Source: Bufo bufo
Lineage: Eukaryota; Chordata; Amphibia; Anura; Bufonidae
NCBI RefSeq assembly: GCF_905171765.1
Contig: NC_053390.1
Span: forward strand, 517,972,852-518,036,851
Length of the DNA stretch: 64,000 nucleotides
Reading direction: 5' to 3'
Below are positions 1 through 10,928 of this stretch, piece after piece. A program made the position numbers and the translations under genes. Every line of letters begins with the position of its first letter. Position 1 is the stretch's first letter. The notes under the pieces are model-generated. The model saw only the letters and a program-made list of their open reading frames with translations, had not been told where the DNA came from and did not search any database.

Positions 1-489
1 TGGGTACAGGGCCCCCGTTCTCATGATCGGCGGGGGTCTGGAGCTTTTTAAACAGATGGTTAAGGCTCATGCAGAGGCTTTACATGCTCAGCAACAGGCC
101 AATGCTCAGCAGCAAGATTAGCCGTCTTCTTAGGGTGCCTGTACATGATGCAGATTATGTGTGGTTTTTCTGTGTGGATTTTTATGTGGAAAAAACACAG
201 TGTTATACTGTACCAGCAAAGCATATGAGACATATCTCGTACACTTGGAATTTTCTTCGATTTGGAAATTGACCTGTTGTGTACATTTTGACATCTACAG
301 CATGTCACTGTTGTTGCATTTTTCTTGTTCGGATTTCACCCTTCTGAATGGAAGAGTGAGAGCTACGGAAAATCTGCATCAAATCTGCACCAAAAAAGCA
401 ATAAATAGTGTCGATATATGTGCGTTTTTTTGTGCAGAATTCATGCGGGTTTTCTGCATATACATCTGCACCATACGCAGCCATTCTAA
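1..489. other. unassigned sequence with short gag-like tail
   Basis: No supported gene. On the plus strand, bases 48-119 read as a short glutamine/alanine-rich stretch ending in TAG. It looks like a coiled-coil piece of a retroelement gag, but it is too short to assign. The remainder contains no recognisable protein similarity; bases 420-480 carry hexamer-rich sequence similar to the adjoining MITE. Confidence 0.3.
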
Positions 490-901
490 GGTGCCGTTCA
501 CACAGAGTTTTTTGGTGCTGATTTTGGTGCATTTCTGCCTCAAAATCAGCTCCGAAAAACTCCACAAAACAGCCTCCCATTCATTTCAATGGCAAAAAAC
601 AAGCAGCATGCACCATCTTGGTGTGTAATCTGTGCTGAATCTCTCATTGAAATGAATGAGAAGCATTAAGAAACAGCTCTGGTTTTCGTGCGTTTTCTGC
701 TCATTTTTTAGAAAGGATCCGTGCCAAAAACCACATGTTGAAAGTGTAGTTTTGTATTGAAGTAAATACTCATTGGCAAAAAAAAATAAAAAATGCGTGA
801 GAAAAACACACAAAAAACGCATGAAAAAAAAAAATATCACATGTGGTTTCCGTGCTGAATTTTGTAGGCGGATTTTCAAAATCCGTCGTGTGAGCATACC
901 C
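490..901. mobile_element. palindromic TAA-flanked MITE (Harbinger-like)
   Basis: The left end (GGTGCCGTTCACAC) and the right end (GTGTGAGCATACC) are near inverse complements, and both are flanked by TAA (487-489 and 902-904). A 3-bp TWA duplication suggests PIF/Harbinger mobilisation. There is no coding capacity, and the interior is rich in poly-A/T. Family membership is inferred only from ends and target duplication. Confidence 0.55.
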
Positions 902-1015
902 TAACAGAGCAAATGGCTGCACTCAGAGGAGCAGTATGGTGCAGAGAGTTGTCTGTAGCTGAGCAAAGCTCTGGTGGAGAGCGAGAGTGGAAAACAGTGC
1001 AATGAGGGGCATTTA

Positions 1016-1542
1016 TTAAAGGGGTTATCCAGCATAAGACCTCAAGGAGTGGGTGACCTGCGGTGGTTATCATGATTACCTTGCCCCCGACGCTGGGTTC
1101 TGTCTCTATCAGTCCCCGACAGGATGCCGATATCAGCACGCAAGAGCCGGCTGGGGAGCGACAAAGACTGAACCCAGCAGCAGGGACCAGGTAAGTAAGA
1201 ACACCACCATGAGTACAATAAATGGTGAGAACAATAAAGGAATTCAAGAGGGGCCTGGATGTATTTCTGGAGTGTAATAATATTACAGGCTATAGCTACT
1301 AGAGAGGGGTCGTTGATCCAGGGAGTTATTCTGATTGCCTGATTGGAGTCGGGAAGGAATTGTTTTTCCAATTGGCTTCTACCTCACAGTTTTTTTTTTT
1401 GCCTTCCTCTGGATCAACTTGCAGGAGGACAGGCCGAATTGGATGGACAGATGTCTTTTTTCGGCCTTATGTACTATGTTACTAGGTTACCATGGGTTAG
1501 ACACTCTGTGAGAACAGATATAATGTTGTATAACCCCTTTAA
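1016..1542. mobile_element. T2-like MITE with TTAA ends
   Basis: It starts TTAAAGGGGTTATCCAGC and ends TATAACCCCTTTAA, so both ends carry TTAA and a short inverted repeat. This fits the T2/piggyBac-type MITE pattern (TTAA target, TTAAAGGRR terminus) known from frogs. The interior (about 1200-1500) holds a longer stretch with poly-T and no supported ORF, which may be a second element nested inside. Confidence 0.6.
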
Positions 1543-1876
1543 CACTTTTATGCTGCTATTGTGGTGTTAAAAACTCACAAATTATGTCACACATCATATT
1601 TTTGAGAGAGGTGGAGCCTATCATGGACTGGATTTACTATAACTTACGCCAGAAACTGGTATAAGTTATAGCTCAAGTCTCTACCAGCCTCTAGCTGGAG
1701 TACTGTAGATGTGCGTTTCTGGTGCACAGAGGGCCAAATATGTGCCAAATTTATTAAGAGGCATTTGCGTACTGCAGAGAATAATTGCCTTTAGATCAAT
1801 GGACTGAAGTACTGGCTCCATACTTGACTGGTGAGATGCACAAACCCTATTGTGATCTCACCTTGCAGAACTCTAA

Positions 1877-2048
1877 GGGTACAGCCACACTCAGGTTTCT
1901 TGATGCAGTTTTGGAAGCTATAATCAGTAGTGGATGATAAAAGTAGAGAAAGTATGCATGACAGATACCACTTTCCCTCTTTTTTTGAATTCACTCCTGG
2001 TTTTGGCTTCCAAAAGGCATCAAGAAACCTGAGCATGTGGCTGTACCC
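1877..2048. mobile_element. short palindromic MITE
   Basis: The left arm begins GGGTACAGCCACAC and the right arm ends GTGGCTGTACCC. The inner parts (caggtttcttgatgc and gcatcaagaaacctg) also pair, giving arms of about 30 bp around a 110-bp loop. The left flank is TAA and the right flank AAG, so the target duplication is not clean. It is non-coding. Confidence 0.55.
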
Positions 2049-2289
2049 AAGACATATAGGAAATTAAAGGCTGAGTGAATACAACAATGGGATTTCTACA
2101 AAAAGAAACCTCCAAAGTCACAGTTGTTTGATCTGTTCTGGTCTGGAAGTGGTAGCAACCAGAGTCATCGTTCCCTGAGCAAATGGTACAAATAGATGTT
2201 GTGGATTACTATATCTGTGCCCTTCTTGTGCCAGCCCAGCGCTAGGTTCCCTGTTAACCCAGTAAATCTAGTGGAGAAATATACCACAA

Positions 2290-2560
2290 CTGAGAAGCTC
2301 CTTTCTGGGGTGGCTAAACTAAACACCTTCGTGGAACCCCAAAGTTAATGCTGATCCCTGTAAGAGACTGTTTAAACCTGTGGCAGAATGAGGGCAACCG
2401 CCAGTTGACAAAGCCATGTAAGAACTGGGAACCAGTTCCAAAGTCCAATCTCACAAAGTTGACTGTTTGAGGTGTCATAACACCAGGCACACAGCAGCAT
2501 ATTGTCCTCTTGCAGTGTCCCACATTTGTGTGAAAAGGGGACACTTAAAACATCGGTTTA
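2290..2560 (+). pseudogene. decayed zinc-knuckle (gag-like) fragment
   Basis: In one plus frame, about 2460-2545, the translation has a C-x2-C-x4-H-x4-C spacing (CLRCHNTRHTAAYC) followed by a second cysteine/histidine cluster. This is the pattern of a retroelement zinc knuckle. The upstream reading frame is broken by stops. It lies in the same orientation as the protease-like fragment at 4331-4708, so both may come from one decayed Ty3/gypsy element split by the MITE at 2689-3208. The link is inferred. Confidence 0.35.
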
Positions 2561-2688
2561 TTTATGTATTTATCTAATGTACTGAATGTATGGTATTTCA
2601 CATTATTAGTCCGGCATTGCCATTTCACCCATTCGCCCCTAGGTGGTGCTGGCACCACACTATATATAGCTTGGGTGTGTCTAGCTTA

Positions 2689-3208
2689 GGGTACTTTCAC
2701 ACTAGCGTTTTTCTTTTCCGGCATAGAGTTCCGTCACAGGGGCTCTATACCGGAAAAGAACTGATCAGGTATATCCCCATGCATTCTGAATGGAGAGTAA
2801 TCCGTTAAGGATGCATCAGGATGTCTTCAGTTCAGTCGTTTTGACTGATCAGGCAAAAGATAAAACCGTAGCATGCTACGGTTTTATCTCCGGCGAAAAA
2901 AACTGAAGACTTGCCTGAATGCCGGATCCGGCATTTTTTCCCATAGGAATGTATTAGTGCCGGATCCGTCCTTCCGGCCTGCGCATGCGCAGACCGGTAA
3001 AAATGTGAAAAAAGATACAAGACGGATCCGTCTGACCGCATGACAAGCGGAGAGACGGATCCGTCCTTGCAATGCATTTGTGAAACGGATCCGCGTCCGG
3101 ATCCGTCTCACAAATGCTTTCAGTCAGCGGCAGATCGGCAGATCTGGCAGGCAGTTCCGACGACGGAACTGCCCGCCAGATCACACTGCCGCAAGTGTGA
3201 AAGTAGCC
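2689..3208. mobile_element. 520-bp TTA-flanked palindromic MITE
   Basis: The element starts GGGTACTTTCACACT and ends AGTGTGAAAGTAGCC, with exact TTA duplications at 2686-2688 and 3209-3211. The interior is built of repeated 'cggatccg'-rich palindromic blocks. The open frames seen here on both strands are by-products of that symmetry and are not genes. It is the same family as the element at 24816-25202, and Harbinger-like by its target site. Confidence 0.7.
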
Positions 3209-3211
3209 TTA

Positions 3212-4330
3212 GAGAGGAGAGAGAGCATAATGGATTGAGAGTAGTAAGTGAAGTTAGTGGAGGAAGTGAAGAAGCAAGTTCATGGAGGAGAGAAAGAGGC
3301 TAAACTCAACATGTAGCCGTTTTCCTTCCCCTGATCAAGCCTGGAGAAGACAACTATAGCAATCAAGCACCAGACAGTGAGTCTATGTGTAAATATGCAG
3401 CAAGCCTAGTGAGGGTAACAGCTGAACCTAGCTTATGGACCTCATCAGCACCAGTGCCTGAGAGTAACTTTCCAAGTGCCAGGACACGTATGAATAATTA
3501 TTGCGCAAAATTGTCCTTATCCACTACACAAGCCTTCCGGGACATAGTGGAAAAGCCTAAACCTTTTTAGTGGAGCATCCTGCAAATAATGAAGCAGAAG
3601 TATTTGCCTGCCATGAGGGAGATCGCCCTTATAGGATAGCTCAAAGTGAACAGATATCAGCATATTTAATACCAGGGTGCTATAGATTGAACTTAGGACT
3701 ATCACAAGAAGTCTTTCCTGTGAAGTGTCTACTTTAAAAAGACAACTCCTCAATTGACTATTGCCTAAAACTGATAAGTGTACCCTTTTCTGCGTCATCA
3801 CTTATGCCATACGAATGCACTTTGTTGATGGACTGTAACATCTGCCTTGAGACTACTGATTCAAGTAAACTTTGCAATTGTTCTATAACAACTGACTCCT
3901 CATCATTTCCACTACTAAACTCAACATTTTCACCTTACGGTGCTGGCGTCACGAAACCAGGGGCCCAGCCACCAAAGCACCTTAAACACCAATTACCACC
4001 AAGGGCACCTCAACCAACATCTGGCTGGTGTTCCCTGCAACAGAGAGTGCCCCAGAGAATTTTGTGCTGTCTTCCCATCCACTGTACGCCAGACCAGGGA
4101 GGCATCTGCTAACCGCGAGTACATTAACTATTACACCCATCGGTCTACCATGAGCCTCACGTGTTTCCCTTATGGTTTGGTACGTTAAACTCTCATCCTA
4201 GAATCCATGGATTATGGTGTGACAGTGCTGTACCATACGAAGTTAAGAGGCCTGAGATGTGCCAGGTGACTGTTAATAGCAGCTCCTGCATTCGAGGAGG
4301 TGTGTAACCCTTTTTAAAGATATTTCTCAT
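3212..4330. other. no supported gene; possible decayed retroelement body
   Basis: Several short plus-strand frames exist (for example 3804-4112 and 3940-4188), but none shows a known domain. The position between the zinc-knuckle remnant and the protease-like fragment makes a degraded gag/pol spacer plausible, but nothing in the sequence proves it. Confidence 0.25.
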
Positions 4331-4708
4331 GTGCTGTATGCCCCTGGAAACTCAAGCAGGGTTAAGTGTGTAAATGGGGATTTTAAAGGCTATCCCATTG
4401 CCCAAGTGACAAAAGACATTGCGACTGTGTTACACAAAGTGGGCATGGTAAAAGACTGCTTGCGTGCAGGCTGCCATTGTCCGTTGTTTTGGGCATTATG
4501 GAGCAAAACAACACGACCAAATGATCATAATGTCAGCAATGTTAATTATACGTCTCCTGTTTGTGAACCGGTGACCAGGGAAATGCATGCTGACATGTTA
4601 GGTGTAACCTCTGATCTACCTGATAATTTTCAGCTAGTTGTGTCGGCTGGAGATGAGGATGAAATGATAGGGTCTAAGCAGACTCTACCAGACCTTGCGG
4701 TATCTTGA
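4331..4708 (+). pseudogene. protease-adjacent pol remnant, Gmr1-like
   Basis: The 125-aa frame contains a segment around residues 15-60 that ends in HCPLFWALWSK. It parallels the region just after the protease in the intact Gmr1-like element of this window, which ends in HCPLFWSLWEG (minus strand, about 42925-42960). The preceding pattern (C-hydrophobic-N/H-G-D ... Y-P) also matches. No DSG active site is seen, so this is a fragment. Homology was judged by eye between two segments of the same window. Confidence 0.45.
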
Positions 4709-5345
4709 GTTAACTTTGGGACTGCTCAGGTGCAACACATCCCAATAAAAAACACAGTTGAAAATGTCACTGTTTAAATGGTGTTCCTCAAGAACCTGAT
4801 GCAGACAAACTGTATCCCTATTTTCAAGTACACAATGATCTGTTATATGCCTTAGAGCAGGGGTGCACAACCCACTGCCTTCATGGCCATGGTTTGCAAC
4901 CCCCATCCTGCTAGACAGAAACACAGCTTAACATCTGCTTGTGCGATCAGCAGTGTTTCTGTTCAGCTGTCAATGTCAGCCGGAGACCTCGAGGAAACCT
5001 CTTCCTCTATTGTATCCGACGGCCAGGTGATCTCCAGGAGTCTCAGGGGCAGAGCTGTGGTTATGGCAAAACACAAAAAAAGGAAAGTGTCAGTGTCCCC
5101 CAGAGGTCTTTTAATGATCTCTTGGGGAACATCTTATGTGGCAAAAATATATTAAAAAAGTTTAAAAAAAGAATAAAAAAAAGAAAAAGAAAAGAAATGT
5201 AAGTGCAAAATAAATAAAAAAGTGTCAGTGTCCCCACAGAGGTATTTAAATCAACTCTAGAGAGATATATTATATGGTAAAATTATGTTAAAAAAAAAAA
5301 AAAACGCCAACCAAAACGGTCGCCATTATCGTCATGTTCATGTGA
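4709..5345. repeat. hAT-type left end plus two tandem AT-rich units
   Basis: At 4858 the sequence CAGGGGTGCACAACC matches the terminus style of hAT non-autonomous elements, but no matching right end was found. Around 5085-5220 and 5222-5345 two diverged copies of one unit occur, each starting 'gtgtcagtgtccc' and running into A-rich tracts. There are no genes. Confidence 0.4.
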
Positions 5346-6589
5346 AACTATAGATATTACATATAATAACGTATGATACAAAATAGAGAACCCAATTTAA
5401 TAATTCTATTTGGTGTCAGTTTGCCTATTTAAAGAATAAGGAGGTATAGTTGACTGTTTAAAAAAGTTTCATACACTTTTCCCAAAATAAATTTTAAAAA
5501 AAAATCACTAAAAAGTGTCTGGTCAATAAAGGGTATGTACAATGTTTTTTATTATTGCATTGTACTTATCTTGAGCTAAAAATCATTTTTAATTGGTCTT
5601 TATTAACAATAAGGAATCCTTTTTTGTGTACAGAGCTGAGATGATGTTGTAGCAGCCTCTGGATTTTCTATCTTTTCCGTCAGTTGGGGATCTGAAAGGC
5701 TCCTCATCTCTGCTCTCTGACATTATAAACACTCAATATAGCTCAGTTCTTATCTTACTGATAAGAATATGGCTTAAATAAGCGTTTATGACCTCTTAGT
5801 AGTTTAGAGATAAGGGTTATTAGATGACTGAAAGTGAAAGTACCAGTCACACAGTTAGAAAAACAGTTACCCTTTATGACAGAATATGAAAAATATTGAG
5901 CCAAAGGCCAATTGAAAATATGATTTTTAGCAAAAAATAAGCAAAATGCAATCATAAACAAAAATTGCCTCCAAATGTGTACATAGACTTTAAGGCCTTT
6001 TCAGACGTGGTCATTACAAGGTTAACCAGTTAGCGCTTTACTTTTCCGGCTACTAAGGGAACGTGGTCACTGGTTGTCGCATGGCACCTGTCACACACAT
6101 ATAACCTCCTCCTCTATGCAGAAGGAAAGCGCTCATTTATGAATAGGAGGTAGGACGGCAGGGAAGGAAATGCGGCCACTCAAGGTCCTATTAGGCTGCA
6201 GGATTTTCGGGCCAATTACTGGGAGCAAGTGTTTACAGGAATGCTCCTTCCTGATAACTGATGTATAATCATGCCCCTGATCAGCCAATGAATGCGCAAT
6301 CACTTGATTTTAATCTTCCATCAAAATGAAAGATGTACAATTATCCTGTATAATCAGGAATAGGCTACCGATAATCAACAGAAATGAATGAGGGAGGAAT
6401 GACTGCGGTAGGGATCATTCCTCCCCATTCACTTTGTAGTGGCCTAAGTAATAGGTAGCGGTATAAAACGTCTGGCTCTGCACTACACATAACACAGTGG
6501 ATTCATTTTGTCTGGAGTGTTCCTTTAATCAACTTCTACACTATTTCCAAGACAAACATCAAAACCCTTGACTCTCAGATTCAACACAG
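5346..6589. other. AT-rich non-coding sequence, no recognised feature
   Basis: No ORF with recognisable content and no clear terminal repeats. The segment contains poly-A/T tracts and short direct repeats only. Confidence 0.4.
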
Positions 6590-7260
6590 TGATCCAATGC
6601 AATGAATGTGGTTAAATATGTCGCGTTCCAGAATGGAACAACAGTGCGTACATCTGTCCTTTTATTTCAGCATTTTGTCCCATCGTAATGAAAATCCTCA
6701 TTACTGCGTATAATCTGCTTCGAGCCTGTTAGCATTACCCTCACAGGAGTCTCGCCTCAGCTGGAACTCTACAGCTGGTCAAAACTCACCTCCAGCCACA
6801 TATTCAACATATTCCCCCGTCCTAATAATGGCTTCTGCTCCCATCATGAGCGCCATTCACACTGGAGAAACATTTACTCGCTTTATTAGCGTGAGGAGCA
6901 CTGAATCATTTACATTTCCTGCCAATGTAATCAATGTTTTTGCTGTCTGCTGATTAAAATATACATTACCTGATTACGGCGGAGACGCGGAGGAGTTGAT
7001 GATGCATAAGTAGGCTCTAAGAGGTCTGCCTAATGTGTAACTACAGTCACAAGACATAAAATTCCCCGCAACATCATAACAAGGATGAGCATTTCAGGAT
7101 TTTCAGCCGCGATATATTTTATTGTTACCTAATGGTCCTGCTTTTTCAGCGAAATTATTTTGTTCCTTTAATAAAAGAACATGAAGCGTGATGGCCTTTT
7201 ACGCGGTCGTTCCAATGTGCCGTAGTAAATGTCTCTAGAACTTTTTGACCACGTTTATAT
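6590..7260. promoter_or_regulatory. candidate conserved non-coding element
   Basis: This is the longest stretch near the left side without terminal repeats, tandem repeats or coding signal. It is dense in homeodomain-like TAAT/ATTA cores (for example around 6690-6720, 6830 and 6890-6990) and lacks the CpG-rich palindromes of the surrounding MITEs. That texture resembles vertebrate developmental enhancers. The call is an inference from sequence texture and needs a cross-species alignment. Confidence 0.3.
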
Positions 7261-7441
7261 GGCACACTCTTAGGTATTCCCATTATACAAAATGATAGTA
7301 TATTGCCAGAATATACCGTCACTTTCTAAACGGTGGGACCCCAGTTGTGGGGACAGTGATCTGGGCTGCAGCTGTACCCACTTCATGGTGGTGCGCATGG
7401 CCATGGGCTGTGCAGGGAACTGCAGCGTGGCCCTATTCATA

Positions 7442-7491
7442 TTAAAGGGGTTGTCTCATTTCAGAAAGTGGCAATTATCATGTAGAGAAAG
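7442..7491 (+). mobile_element. left end of T2-like MITE copy a (host of the nest)
   Basis: The segment begins TTAAAGGGGTTGTCTC and continues at 21081 after the nested insertions. Two other copies of this family, at 21635-22020 and 22021-22884, show the uninterrupted version (agaaagTTAAtacaaggc, read on the opposite strand). That is the empty site for the next insertion level. Confidence 0.65.
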
Positions 7492-7669
7492 TTAAAGCGA
7501 ACCTTTCACCTGCATTTCACTTAATAAACTATCAAAAGTACCTTATAGATCATCCTCATTGTGTTATCATACAGTCTTGTCCCGCTTTTCTGCCATGTAT
7601 ATGCATGAAAAAATCGCCTTATAAAGTACTCCTCTCCAGCTCCACAAGTCACGATAGAAGTCAAGGGGG

Positions 7670-8321
7670 TGTAATGACCGACGACATGCACAGGGAGGAA
7701 AACAGGGAAAGCCCTATCCAAGGGAGAGGGAAAGGTGGTGACCCCTAACTCACCTTGCGGCTGGCACCTGACTGCCCTGACGTCCCTAGACGGGTTCCTC
7801 ACCCGTGCGGCGATCGCGTGCCTAAACCCTGGCTTTCCCTAATATGAGCCCTGGATAGTGAACAGGCCGGTGGGATCACTAGTCCACACCACTATCACTA
7901 AGAGGGAAACACCAGGGAGAGGACAGACAAAACATACAAACACATACACCCAGGTGGGCGACCACAATGAACCAAAAAGGTCCAACAGGGATCTGGAGGG
8001 TAGCGTACTGGACCAACTACCAGCGAACGCAGCAACACAGCTCCAGAAGGTCAGAATAGATGTCCAGGCAGGAAGCTCTATCTCTGGCAACCAGAGAAGT
8101 GTGAGAGAGAAATATAAGGAGGTCTGGGAGTGCTGGACAAGGAACAGCTGGGGAGAAGGAGCTACGGATCCCTGAGTGAGCCAAAAGGGTTTGCTAAGCA
8201 AACCCAGAAAGCTACCATAAGGAAAACAGCCCTATCTTAAATAGAGCGTGCAGCCAACCGCTGCGACTTCCTGACCCCGGGTATAACGGAGTCAGGCGTG
8301 GTCCTCGACACCCTCGTGACA
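7670..8321 (-). repeat. 3' LTR of Gypsy-1
   Basis: It runs from TGTAATGACC to CTCGTGACA (plus-strand reading), so it has TG...CA ends in both orientations, and it matches 19668-20318 almost base for base. The adjoining bases 8322-8341 (gtaccccccctctctacgag) are the polypurine tract on the minus strand, as expected just upstream of a 3' LTR. The pol frame runs through the tract and ends inside this LTR. Confidence 0.9.
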
Positions 8322-9760
8322 GTACCCCCCTCTCTACGAGGGGCCTCCGGACACTCAGGACCAGGTCTCCCAGGATGAGAGGCATGAAAAACCCGAACTA
8401 ACCTGTCGGCGTTTACCTCAGACGCAGGAACCCACATTCTTTCCTCGGGACCGTAACCTCTCCAATGCACCAGATATTGAAGAGAGCGGCGGACCCGACG
8501 AGAATTAACAATTTTGGATATCTGAAATTCTAGGTTACCATCCACGACAACAGGAGGGGGTGGCAGCGGTGATGGTTCTAGAGGTGGAACATATTTTTTG
8601 AGTAACAACTTATGAAACACATTATGAATTTTAAAAGTCCGAGGTAACTCCAGGCGAAAAGCCACGGGGTTGATGATGGCTACAATTTTGTAAGGGCCAA
8701 TAAACCTAGGACCCAGTTTCCAAGAGGGAACCTTCAATTTAATATTCCTAGTAGACAACCACACATAGTCATTCACTCCTAGGTCCGGACCTGGCGACCG
8801 TCTCTTATCAGCCATGCATTTGTATTTACCTCCCATATTTTTCAAGTTAGCTTGCACCTTCTGCCATACCGATGAAAGAGATGATGAAAACCGTTCCTCT
8901 TCGGGAACCCCAGAAGACCCCCCCTCTTTGAAAGTACAGAATTGGGGATGAAAACCATATGCACCAAGAAATGGTGACTTGCCAGTGGATTCCTGACGAC
9001 GATTATTTATGGCAAACTCAGCTAACGGTAAATATGATGACCACAACTCTTGGTTTTCAGACACAAAACATTTTAGATATGTCTCAAGGTTTTGGTTGGT
9101 ACGCTCAGTCTGTCCATTCGACTGAGGATGGAAAGCAGAGGAAAAGGACAAGTGTACCCCCAAACGAGAACAAAAAGCTTTCCAAAATTTAGAAATAAAC
9201 TGGGTACCCCGATCCGAAACAACATCGGAGGGGACCCCGTGAAGCTTCACGATTTCACTGACGAATACCTGAGCAAGAGTCTTAGCATTAGGTAGTGCTG
9301 GTAACGCAATGAAGTGTACCATTTTGCTAAACCTGTCCACTACTACCAAAACAACTGTTTTACCCGCAGACAAAGGTAAGTCAGTGATAAAATCCATTGA
9401 CAGATGTGTCCACGGTCTATTGGGAATGACGAGTGGTAATAGAGACCCTGCAGGACGTGTATGTGAAACTTTTGCGCGCGCACAGGTAGAACAAGAAGAC
9501 ACAAAATCCAATACATCCTGACGCAACCTTGGCCACCAAAAACGACGAGACAATAGTTCCAAGGTTGCTTTACTACCCGGGTGCCCAGAAAGTGCCGAAT
9601 TATGATGTTCCTTTAATAATTCGAAACGTAAGTTCAACGGTACAAACAATTTCTCTGAGGGGCAAGAGACCGGGGCGTCCCCCTGGGCCTCTAACACCTT
9701 CCCCTCCAAAACAGAGTGTACCGCAGAAACAACCACTCCTCTTTGAAGAATGGGTACCGG
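8237..9760 (-). pseudogene. pol: Gypsy-1 pol C-terminal part: integrase and chromodomain
   Basis: This encodes the strand-transfer enzyme that inserts retroelement cDNA. Visible in order are an HHCC zinc-binding region (H...H...CSTCARAK), the DDE core (MDFITDLP, then SDRGTQFIS, then SNGQTERTNQ), a GPY/F-like segment (LGPRFIGPYKIV), and a C-terminal chromodomain (YLVHWRGYGPEERMWVP). The chromodomain puts it among chromoviruses, whose integrases may target modified histones. The frame is open for about 500 codons but is separated from RNase H by the hAT-like insertion at 9761. The last codons lie inside the 3' LTR. It is called a pseudogene because the polyprotein is interrupted, not because of lesions in this segment. 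Confidence 0.88.
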
Positions 9761-10035
9761 TAGGGGTGGGCGATATGGCCTAAAATCTATATTGCGATAT
9801 AATTTTAAGCATGTGCGATATACGATATATATTGCGATATATTGTTTTCTATATTTGGGGGGGCGTGTTTAAACTTTTTTTTACTTTTTATTTAATAACT
9901 ATTAGTCTCCTTAAGGGCTAGAACGTAGAACCCTTGTCATATTCACCCTAATAGAGCTCTATTAGGGTGAATAGGACTTTACACTCTCCCTGCTGCCCTG
10001 TGCTTTGTGCACACAGCAGCAGGGAGCTGATCCCC

Positions 10036-10815
10036 CTCCCCTAAATGGTGCCATCCCCAGATCCCCCCCCTCCCCTAAACGGTTGCCATCCACAGATCCC
10101 CCCCCCTCCCCTAAACGGTGCCATCCACAGATCCCCCCCTCCCCTAAACGGTGCCATCCACAGATCCCCCCTCCCCTAAACAGTGCCATCCACAGATCCC
10201 CCCCCTCCCCTAAACAGTGCCATCCACAGACCCCCCCCTCCCCTAAAAGGTGCCATCCACAGATACCCCCCCTCCCCTAAACGGTGCCATCCACAGATCC
10301 CCCCCCCCCTCACCTAAACGGTGCCATCCACAGATCCCCCCCCCCCTCCCCTAAACGGTGCCATCCACAGATCCCCCCCCTCCCCTAAACGGTGCCATCC
10401 ACAGATCCCCCCCCTCCCCTAAACGGTGCCATCCACAGATCCCCCCCCTCCCCTAAACGGTGCCATCCACAGATCCCCCCCCCCCCCTAAACGGTGCCAT
10501 CCACAGACCCCCCCCCCTCCCCTAAACGGTGCCATCCACAGACACCCCCCCTCCCCTAAACGGTGCCATCCACAGACACCCCCCCTCCCCTAAACGGTGC
10601 CATCCACAGATCCCCCCCCTCCCCTAAACAGTGCCATCCACAGATCCCCCCCTCCCCTAAAAGGTGCCACAGATCCCCCCCCCCCTCCCCTAAACGGTGC
10701 CATCCACAGATCCCCCCCCTCCCCTAAACGGTGCCATCCACAGATTTCCCCCCCCCTCCCCTAAACGGTGCCATCCACAGATCCCCCCCCTCCCCTAAAC
10801 GGTGCCATCCACAGA
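10036..10815. repeat. C-rich minisatellite, about 23 units of about 34 bp
   Basis: The unit is roughly ccctcccctaaacggtgcc followed by atccacagatcccc. I count about 23 occurrences of the 'gtgcc' core. Copies differ mainly in the length of the C run and in one or two bases; one copy near 10660 is shortened. The proline-rich and glycine-rich frames through it on both strands are artefacts of the repeat. Confidence 0.9.
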
Positions 10816-10822
10816 TCCCACA

Positions 10823-10928
10823 AATCAAATTGGCTTCTCAGGAGATATATATGTTAAAGGCATCTCATTCAGTAGTACTGCCTATATATGCCTTTAACAT
10901 ATATATCTCCTGAGAAGCCAATTTGATT
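10823..10928. repeat. perfect 40-bp inverted repeat (hairpin)
   Basis: Bases 10823-10862 and 10889-10928 are exact inverse complements, separated by a 26-base loop. The hairpin abuts the end of the minisatellite. Perfect arms in otherwise variable sequence suggest a small recent MITE or a structural element of the hAT-like transposon. Confidence 0.85.

Noticed and set aside
161..628. 155-codon cysteine- and phenylalanine-rich plus-strand frame
   Set aside because: It overlaps the MITE beginning at 490 and low-complexity sequence, and has no domain.
2832..3303. Several overlapping frames on both strands
   Set aside because: They are symmetric by-products of the palindromic MITE at 2689-3208.
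7839..8201. 120-codon minus-strand frame, repeated at 19836-20198
   Set aside because: It lies inside both Gypsy-1 LTRs and is duplicated only because the LTRs are; no protein family was recognised.
10005..10280. Proline-rich plus-strand and glycine-rich minus-strand frames
   Set aside because: They are translations of the C-rich minisatellite; period and codon content follow the repeat, not a protein family.
10036..10815. Regularly spaced repeats resembling a CRISPR array
   Set aside because: Units are contiguous without unique spacers, the copies vary, and the context is a vertebrate hAT element.
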